Shown here: positions 4,770-9,483 of the stretch, piece after piece
How positions within the stretch are numbered: position 1 is the first letter of the stretch
How the letters are laid out: the number at the start of each line of letters is the position of its first letter
Assembly (NCBI GenBank): GCA_029933275.1
Contig: JAOZOM010000063.1
Coordinates: forward strand, 1-9,483
Source of the DNA: Anaerolineales bacterium
GTDB lineage: Bacteria > Chloroflexota > Anaerolineae > Anaerolineales > Villigracilaceae
Direction: 5' to 3'
Length of the DNA stretch: 9,483 bases
Made by a program: the position numbers and the translations under genes
The notes under the pieces: generated by a model
What the model was told of the DNA's origin: nothing
The model's database searches: none
The model's input: the letters and a program-made list of their open reading frames with translations, nothing else

Positions 4770-7139
4770 CTAAGAATCAAGTGTAGCGATAGGCAATAGG
4801 ACGCTAAATGTTGCGCCCACATTTTCTTCTGAGCTAACCCAAATGCGACCATCGTGGGCTTCTGTGAGCGTTTTAGCGATGGATAGCCCAACGCCGGTAT
4901 CGCCAACGCCCTGAATGAGTACATTTTCGGCGCGATATAGGCGTGAGAAGACACGTGGTAAATCTTCCGCGGGGATACCGCCGCCCGTATCCGAAACTTG
5001 GATGAGGATGAAATCTTGCCCTTCTTCCTCATGGTTCTGGACGCGCAAGGTAATCGTGCCATCTACCGGGGTAGCCGCCCCCGCGTTCTGGAGCAGATGA
5101 ATCAAAATTTGCTGAATGGCATCTTTATCGGCGTGGATGGGCGGGAGCGTTTTCGGCAAATCGAGATGGATAGAGGTGTTTTTTTCCCGTGCTTGGCTAC
5201 TGGTATATGCCATTGCGTTGTCAATGATTATGTTCAAATCAACGGGTTCGGCTTTGAGTTCGGAGAGACCGAGTTCGAGCGTGGTGACTTGGATAATATC
5301 GTCAATCAGATTGCCGATTCTTTCAATGGATGCTTTGATGCGCTCAACAAATTTACGTTGTAACGCGCCCAAAATGCCAACAGATTCTCCGAGTAGAAGG
5401 TCGGTATATCCCACAATAGAGGACATCGGCTGACGCAGTTCTTGAGAAATAGAAGCGATAACCGCCGCCTGTTCGCTGGGATCTTCTTTGGGCCGTGCGC
5501 TTTCCAATTCTAGGATTTGCAAATTCGATTTTGCTTGCTGGTTTTGCAGGCGGGCAACTTCCTGGAGGGTCTCTCTCAATTCTTGCTCAAGCTGGTCTAC
5601 ACCTGCACTCTTTATTGCGCTAATCTTTTCTTCGGTTTCTGTAAAGACACGCTTGTTCAATGCTTCATTTTCTTGTTGAAGTCTTGCAATCTCACGTTGT
5701 GCCTCTTCTTGCAGAGCAAGCAGAGCTTCTATATTTTCGCGCTGATCTTCATCGTCGCCGGAGGTTCTTTCTATTTTCTCTAACTCCAGAGCAAGGGCGT
5801 TCTTCTCGTTTCGCAGCGATTCTATTTGTAGACGATATTCTTCGGTAACCTCTTCACTTCTTTCTTTGCCGCGTTTGATTTCGTCTAATTTCTGACCGCG
5901 TTGAATAATTGAAACCAACGAGGATGAGATATTTGCCAAAAAGGCTTGGTCATCGGCGTTCCACAAGCGATTGGAATAGGGCGAGAGAAGCAGGACGCCA
6001 CCGATAGGTTCTTTCCCGTCTTTCATGATGGGCGTGCTGAGCAAATGTCCCGGGTTGGCGAGATTGAGTAAATCGCCTAACCCCTGCAAATCCGGAGATG
6101 TGCTACTTTGGGGTAGGCGCAAAGGCTTGCCGCGTTGGAGAGCATTCGCCAACATCGGGATTGTCTCTTTGCTCAGACTGGAGCCTTCGAGATTTTCCTC
6201 TCGAATTAAATCGTAGCCACTGGCGATAACCATTTGCCGACCATCTTCGCTTAGATAAATCAGGAAACTCAAATCGGCGAGCATGGTTTGGGCAATTGCA
6301 CGCGTAATTGCGTGATTGATTTTATTAGTGTCTACTTCTGCCGCTAGCGCAAGCAGCGCGTGGAATGTTTTCGGGTCAGTGCTATACCGCCGTCTCTCGC
6401 GAGAAACCCCATCATCTTGTTGGACGATGGTGGGGGCGTTACGACTAGCTAAAGGTGTGTTGGGTCCGGGGAAACGTTGAGGGAGTGTCAGCAGAATTGG
6501 GTAAGCTGCTAAATAAAAGATACGCTCGATTCCGGGGAAATTCCCCGCGCCAAAACCTAAAAAGAGATGTAGGCTATGCCCGATAAGAGCCAAGACCATA
6601 AAACTGAAACCGTGATTCCAGCCGTTGGGGCGGCGAATGGATAAACTTAAACCAACGCTGACAATCAACACTAAAGATAAAACCTGCCAAACGCTGTCTT
6701 GGAGAATGAGATTATAAGCTTGTGCGGCGACTTGTGGAATCCACGCGACGTAGCTTAAAGCCAAACCAGTGAAAACCAGCAAACTTAAGAGCGCATTTCC
6801 AGCATCGGCGGGGCGGTTGGGTTCGGGAAAAAGCCACATCCAACCAATCCAAATTAAACTGAATAAGGTCACCGCCCGATCAAGCGGGGGGAGAACCATC
6901 ACAGGTTCAATCACAGCTTGCCAAGCTAACGCGCTAATAATAAATAAGATTACCTGCGCCAAGAGCAAAACAGCTAATCCGACAATTGTTCTTCGCAACT
7001 GTGGAAAACGACTAGAACGCCAATGGCTAAAGGCAACCTGTAAGGCACCTGCAAGTGAAAACACCAAAGCTAAATGGTAAACCAAATTGCCGGGAGATTC
7101 AGTTAATAGAGTAGTGAGTTGTATAAGTAGTTCGTTCAT
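4770..7139 (-). CDS. Seven-TM/GAF histidine-kinase-like sensor lacking the phospho-acceptor His
   Basis: A 789-residue membrane protein. Residues 1-220 hold about seven hydrophobic segments (near 19-38, 52-74, 88-104, 116-134, 150-168, 178-197 and 206-220). Then come a GAF-like domain (about 258-415), a long Glu/Gln/Leu-rich coiled coil (about 418-548), a HisKA-like dimerisation domain (about 555-625) and a HATPase domain (about 665-785). The ATPase boxes look intact: N685 in the N box, D717-T-G-G-G-I-P, and G746-D-T-G-V-G-L. The H box, however, reads S-I-S-Q-E-L-R-Q-P-M: Gln566 replaces the phospho-accepting His, and Gln570 stands where Thr or Asn is usual. It is therefore probably a pseudokinase or an ATP-gated signalling scaffold. 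The frame is otherwise clean, so decay is unlikely. No response regulator lies nearby. It is the first gene of an operon with the LysM and LCP genes, which suggests a role in envelope sensing; the signal is unknown. Confidence 0.88.
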   Translation of the reverse strand: MNELLIQLTTLLTESPGNLVYHLALVFSLAGALQVAFSHWRSSRFPQLRRTIVGLAVLLLAQVILFIISALAWQAVIEPVMVLPPLDRAVTLFSLIWIGWMWLFPEPNRPADAGNALLSLLVFTGLALSYVAWIPQVAAQAYNLILQDSVWQVLSLVLIVSVGLSLSIRRPNGWNHGFSFMVLALIGHSLHLFLGFGAGNFPGIERIFYLAAYPILLTLPQRFPGPNTPLASRNAPTIVQQDDGVSRERRRYSTDPKTFHALLALAAEVDTNKINHAITRAIAQTMLADLSFLIYLSEDGRQMVIASGYDLIREENLEGSSLSKETIPMLANALQRGKPLRLPQSSTSPDLQGLGDLLNLANPGHLLSTPIMKDGKEPIGGVLLLSPYSNRLWNADDQAFLANISSSLVSIIQRGQKLDEIKRGKERSEEVTEEYRLQIESLRNEKNALALELEKIERTSGDDEDQRENIEALLALQEEAQREIARLQQENEALNKRVFTETEEKISAIKSAGVDQLEQELRETLQEVARLQNQQAKSNLQILELESARPKEDPSEQAAVIASISQELRQPMSSIVGYTDLLLGESVGILGALQRKFVERIKASIERIGNLIDDIIQVTTLELGLSELKAEPVDLNIIIDNAMAYTSSQAREKNTSIHLDLPKTLPPIHADKDAIQQILIHLLQNAGAATPVDGTITLRVQNHEEEGQDFILIQVSDTGGGIPAEDLPRVFSRLYRAENVLIQGVGDTGVGLSIAKTLTEAHDGRIWVSSEENVGATFSVLLPIATLDS

Positions 7140-7152
7140 AGGCCTAAAAAAG

Positions 7153-7158
7153 ATTATA
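7153..7158 (-). promoter_or_regulatory. -10 box of the kinase-like/LysM/LCP operon
   Basis: TATAAT read on the minus strand, 13 bases before ATG 7139. The expected transcription start leaves a leader of only about 6-8 bases, too short for a normal ribosome binding site. The -35 match 17 bases upstream (TTTAGT) is weak. Confidence 0.5.
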
Positions 7159-7201
7159 CTTCCTTTTCGAGAAAAACTAAAATGAAGGTACGAAATTGCA
7201 A

Positions 7202-7207
7202 TATAAT
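7202..7207 (+). promoter_or_regulatory. Possible -10 box of the TPR/lipoprotein operon
   Basis: A perfect TATAAT on the plus strand, about 145 bases before the TPR start. No good -35 hexamer is seen at 16-18 bases spacing, so the call is tentative. The leader would include the 9-bp array. Confidence 0.35.
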
Positions 7208-7254
7208 GGTTATAAAAAAACAGGCTCTTTGGTATCTTGAGGTATTTTCACAAA

Positions 7255-7281
7255 AAATCGGTGAAATCCGTGAAATCTGTG
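7255..7281 (+). repeat. Three 9-bp tandem units
   Basis: The units AAATCGGTG, AAATCCGTG and AAATCTGTG follow each other without gaps and differ only at the sixth base and its neighbour. They resemble the motif upstream of tnaA at 1191-1217 and look like a copy of a short dispersed intergenic repeat family. Confidence 0.7.
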
Positions 7282-7340
7282 GCTAAATTTATGACATCGA
7301 AATTACTCTACCTCGAAATCCTAAGGAGCCAAAAAACAAA

Positions 7341-7345
7341 GGTGA
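7341..7345 (+). promoter_or_regulatory. Ribosome binding site that supports the GTG start of the TPR gene
   Basis: GGTGA, which matches the 3' half of the full anti-Shine-Dalgarno complement, lies six bases before GTG 7352. The next gene uses the same GGTGA at 8768-8772, four bases before its ATG. Confidence 0.5.
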
Positions 7346-7351
7346 AAGAGA

Positions 7352-8764
7352 GTGCAAAAGTTTAAGAATTTTTTTATTATCCTGCTCCTCTTTACGCTCA
7401 TCTTCTCGCCGCGCATCTTATTTGGGCTTCATAGTGAAAAACTTGCGCGGCAAGCAGTGAGTGTAGGTGATTTTGCACATGCCGCCGAAAATTTTAAACT
7501 CGCTGCAGAGCGTCTTTTTTGGCGAGGCGATTTATGGGATGAGACCGGCAAAGCAAAACTAATTTCAGGACAAAGGACAGAAGCCATTCTCGCTTATGAA
7601 AAAGCAAAAGGGAAAAATGCGCTTTCAGCTTTTGGTTGGGATATTTTAGGGCAAGAAAGTTGGAATCAAGGCAAAGTTGAAGAAGCAATCACTCTTTGGA
7701 AAACTGGACTAAATAGTTACCCCGCTTATTTTGAATTTTACACACGTTTGGCAATGGCATATCGAGAAAAGGGCGATCACCTCTCCGAAAAAAAGGCTCT
7801 TGAAAATCGGCTTGCTTACGAAAATGAAGAGAAGGCTTCGGCTTATTTCCATTATCGACTGGGATTGTTGCTTATCCTCGATTCTTCTGAAGAAGCATTG
7901 GATGAACTGAGCCTCGCGGCGCGCGTGGATAAGGCGTATGCTCCCGTTGTAGAGACATTACGGACATCCCTCAACTTGGCACTGCTAGAGAGCAATCCCG
8001 CCGAGAAGCTGATTCTGCTAGGGCGCGGGCTCGCGTTGGTCGAAGAATGGGAACTCGCCGCGGAGATGTTCACCAACGCCACACAAACCTACCCTGAGAG
8101 CGCATCCGCTTGGGCTTGGTTGGGAGAGGCAAAACAGCATCTTAACGAAGACCCTCTACAAGACTTAGATAAAGCACTGAATCTAAATCCTAAATCCATT
8201 TTGGTGCATTCTTTGCGCGGTCTCTATTGGCAGCGGCTGGGAAACGTGGCGGAGGCTCTGCGCGAATTTGAAGTTACCGCGGAAATAGAGCCTGAAAACC
8301 CAACTTGGCAATCTGCGCTAGGAGAAATTTATGCGCGCTCTGGCGATTTACCCCTTGCGCTTGCCTCTTATCAGCGGGCGACCGAACTCGCGCCAGATAA
8401 CCCGACTTATTGGCAATTATTGGCTCTTTTTTCGGCGCAATATACAACACAATTGGAAGAGGTTGGGCTACCTGCCGCAAAAAAAGCGGTTGCTCTGCAC
8501 CCAACCGATGCGGCTTTGGTGGATACGCTTGGGTGGGTTTATTTTGGCTTGGGACGTGATGAGGATGCCGCCGAAAATTTTTTATATGCGCTTGCGCTTG
8601 ATCCTAATTTGGGCGCGGCGCATCTTCATTTAGGGATGTTTTATCTGAAAGAGAATCATCGTGATTTAGCACAGGAATCTCTTTTGATGGCGCGTGATCT
8701 TTCGGTTGGCTCTTCGATTGGCGAGCAAGCAGAACGTCTTTTGGATGAGTTTTTTCAGGAATAA
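7352..8764 (+). CDS. Membrane-anchored tetratricopeptide-repeat (TPR) protein
   Basis: A 470-residue protein starting at GTG. It opens with M-Q-K-F-K-N and a hydrophobic segment (about 7-26) that acts as a signal anchor. The remainder is helical repeats of about 34 residues; I count roughly ten, from residue 29 to 460. The clearest lie at 285-318, 319-352 and 388-421, with the usual pattern W-x-x-L-G-x-x-Y, then G-x-x-x-x-A-x-x-x-Y/F, then A-x-x-x-x-P. TPR domains are protein-protein interaction scaffolds, and no enzyme domain is present. The protein probably faces the outside of the membrane. It is the first gene of a pair with a lipoprotein 12 bases downstream, which may be its partner. Function unknown; the assignment to the TPR class is secure. 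Confidence 0.88.
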   Translation: MQKFKNFFIILLLFTLIFSPRILFGLHSEKLARQAVSVGDFAHAAENFKLAAERLFWRGDLWDETGKAKLISGQRTEAILAYEKAKGKNALSAFGWDILGQESWNQGKVEEAITLWKTGLNSYPAYFEFYTRLAMAYREKGDHLSEKKALENRLAYENEEKASAYFHYRLGLLLILDSSEEALDELSLAARVDKAYAPVVETLRTSLNLALLESNPAEKLILLGRGLALVEEWELAAEMFTNATQTYPESASAWAWLGEAKQHLNEDPLQDLDKALNLNPKSILVHSLRGLYWQRLGNVAEALREFEVTAEIEPENPTWQSALGEIYARSGDLPLALASYQRATELAPDNPTYWQLLALFSAQYTTQLEEVGLPAAKKAVALHPTDAALVDTLGWVYFGLGRDEDAAENFLYALALDPNLGAAHLHLGMFYLKENHRDLAQESLLMARDLSVGSSIGEQAERLLDEFFQE

Positions 8765-8776
8765 AGTGGTGAAATA

Positions 8777-9409
8777 ATGAAAGAAAAAATATTAGTAATT
8801 GTTTTTTTGCTTGCTTTACTTTTGACGGCATGTCAATCGACACCGGAGCCTCTTTCTGGTGATATTCTCTTTGAAGATGATTTTTCAACGCGCGATAATC
8901 AGTGGACAAGCCTTGTCAACGATGGCGGCGTGATGGGATATGATGCAGAGGGTTTTCGCTTTTTCATCCGAGATGCGGGGGTGAATTATTGGGCAACGCC
9001 GGGGTTACGCTTTGGCGATGTACGCGTTGAGGTAAACGCTTTGCAATATGCGGGTCCTGCGGAAAATCGAATCGGTTTGATTTGTCGTCATCAGAATGAC
9101 CAGAATTTTTATTTCTTCGTCATCAGCACGGATGGCTACTATGCCATTGGGAAGGTTAAGGAGGGAGAGCAAAGTCTTTTGGGGCAAGAAGCGATGCGCT
9201 CTTCAAATGCTATCAAAAAAGGCGTGGCAATTAATCATTTACGCGCAGAGTGTCGAGGAAGTTCTTTGCGTTTTTACGCAAACGATCTTTTGCTTGCTTT
9301 TGTCGAAGATGTCGATTTTGCGGAGGGGGATGTTGGTCTATTAGCTGGAACCTTTGATGAAGGCGGTTTAGATTTACTTTTTGATGATTTTGTAGTGAGA
9401 CAGCCTTAA
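8777..9409 (+). CDS. Lipoprotein with a concanavalin-like (LamG/DUF1080-type) beta-sandwich domain
   Basis: A 210-residue lipoprotein. Its signal peptide has M-K-E-K, a hydrophobic core and lipobox L-T-A-C with Cys19. A short linker leads to one domain (about 30-208) that begins L-F-E-D-D-F-S and ends L-F-D-D-F-V-V. It contains alternating strands such as V-R-V-E-V-N-A, R-I-G-L-I-C-R, F-Y-F-F-V-I-S-T-D-G-Y-Y and S-L-R-F-Y-A-N-D. This layout, with a D-F-S start, a G-Y-Y turn, a ligand-free-looking core and an F-D-D-F end, is typical of concanavalin-like lectin/glucanase folds seen in carbohydrate-binding lipoproteins. No catalytic acid pair was recognised, so binding is more likely than hydrolysis. 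It is translated right after the TPR gene (12-base gap) and is followed by a strong terminator, so it ends the operon. The fold call is by pattern only. Confidence 0.85.
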   Translation: MKEKILVIVFLLALLLTACQSTPEPLSGDILFEDDFSTRDNQWTSLVNDGGVMGYDAEGFRFFIRDAGVNYWATPGLRFGDVRVEVNALQYAGPAENRIGLICRHQNDQNFYFFVISTDGYYAIGKVKEGEQSLLGQEAMRSSNAIKKGVAINHLRAECRGSSLRFYANDLLLAFVEDVDFAEGDVGLLAGTFDEGGLDLLFDDFVVRQP

Positions 9410-9412
9410 GAG

Positions 9413-9451
9413 AAAAAACGCTGAGTGTTTTCAAGACACTCAGCGTTTTTT
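9413..9451. terminator. Hairpin terminator after the lipoprotein gene
   Basis: AAAAAACGCTGAGTG at 9413-9427 pairs perfectly with 9437-9451, leaving a 9-base loop that can pair one step further. The right arm ends in six T and is followed by CTTTT. It lies three bases after the TAA of the lipoprotein gene. The A-rich left arm means it could also stop a convergent minus-strand gene entering from the right edge, though none can be confirmed in the last 32 bases. Confidence 0.9.
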
Positions 9452-9483
9452 CTTTTAATTTACCAATTAAGGTTTGCTGACAA

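Larger units (their letters stand above)
7140..7351. other. Divergent promoter region between the sensor operon and the TPR operon
   Basis: This 212-bp gap has no gene. It contains the minus-strand -10 box at 7153-7158, a plus-strand TATAAT at 7202-7207, and a three-unit 9-bp array at 7255-7281. It also contains an AAGGAG at 7323-7328 that is too far from the TPR start to serve it well. Confidence 0.55.

Noticed and set aside
4998..5848. Several plus-strand open frames antisense to the kinase domain
   Set aside because: They overlap strongly conserved HATPase and coiled-coil coding sequence on the other strand and have no independent evidence.
7255..7281. CRISPR-like array
   Set aside because: The units are only 9 bp and have no spacers, so this is a simple tandem repeat.
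7342..7365. Seven-codon frame (GTG to TAA) overlapping the start of the TPR gene, with AAGGAG upstream
   Set aside because: The 13-base spacing from AAGGAG is long, and a leader peptide cannot be told from chance at this size.
9452..9483. End of a possible convergent minus-strand gene at the right edge
   Set aside because: Stops occur in two frames within 32 bases, but nothing shows that either frame is coding.

Overview
This 9.5 kb stretch looks like chromosomal DNA from a bacterium of the Chloroflexota, most likely Anaerolineae. That is an inference from protein style: several lipoproteins with Thr/Pro/Ser-rich linkers, LysM modules of the form C..P.GWV.Y.VQ.GD, a GAF histidine-kinase-like protein with a QELRQPMSSI motif, and a stand-alone tryptophanase. 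No mobile element, CRISPR array, rRNA or tRNA gene was seen. Seven protein genes fill nearly all of the window.

Layout, left to right. (1) A minus-strand pair at 114-1008: a 56-residue membrane-anchored small protein, followed almost without gap by a 240-residue lipoprotein that probably starts at TTG. (2) A 243-bp divergent intergenic region with a large imperfect inverted repeat and a 9-bp-periodic motif. (3) tnaA (1252-2628, plus strand), a PLP-dependent tryptophanase. Four positions that separate tryptophanase from tyrosine phenol-lyase all carry the tryptophanase residue. (4) A strong bidirectional hairpin terminator between convergent genes. (5) A minus-strand operon at 2747-7139, transcribed from right to left: a 789-residue seven-TM/GAF/coiled-coil histidine-kinase-like protein, a secreted double-LysM protein, and a lipidated LytR-CpsA-Psr (LCP) protein. 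(6) A divergent promoter region at 7140-7351. (7) A plus-strand pair at 7352-9409: a membrane-anchored TPR protein and a lipoprotein, closed by a strong hairpin terminator.

How the genes fit together. The three-gene minus-strand operon reads as a cell-envelope module. LysM binds peptidoglycan-type glycans, LCP proteins transfer glycopolymers onto peptidoglycan, and the membrane protein would sense or signal. The kinase-like protein has Gln where the phospho-accepting His should be, while its ATP-binding boxes look intact, so it is either a pseudokinase or signals without autophosphorylation. The TPR protein and its lipoprotein partner are also envelope-facing. tnaA stands alone as a catabolic gene, with no permease visible and no convincing TnaC leader.

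The most notable points are the missing phospho-acceptor His, the operon around it, and several short intergenic arrays of degenerate 9-bp units. I saw no evidence for a defence system or a large unknown system.
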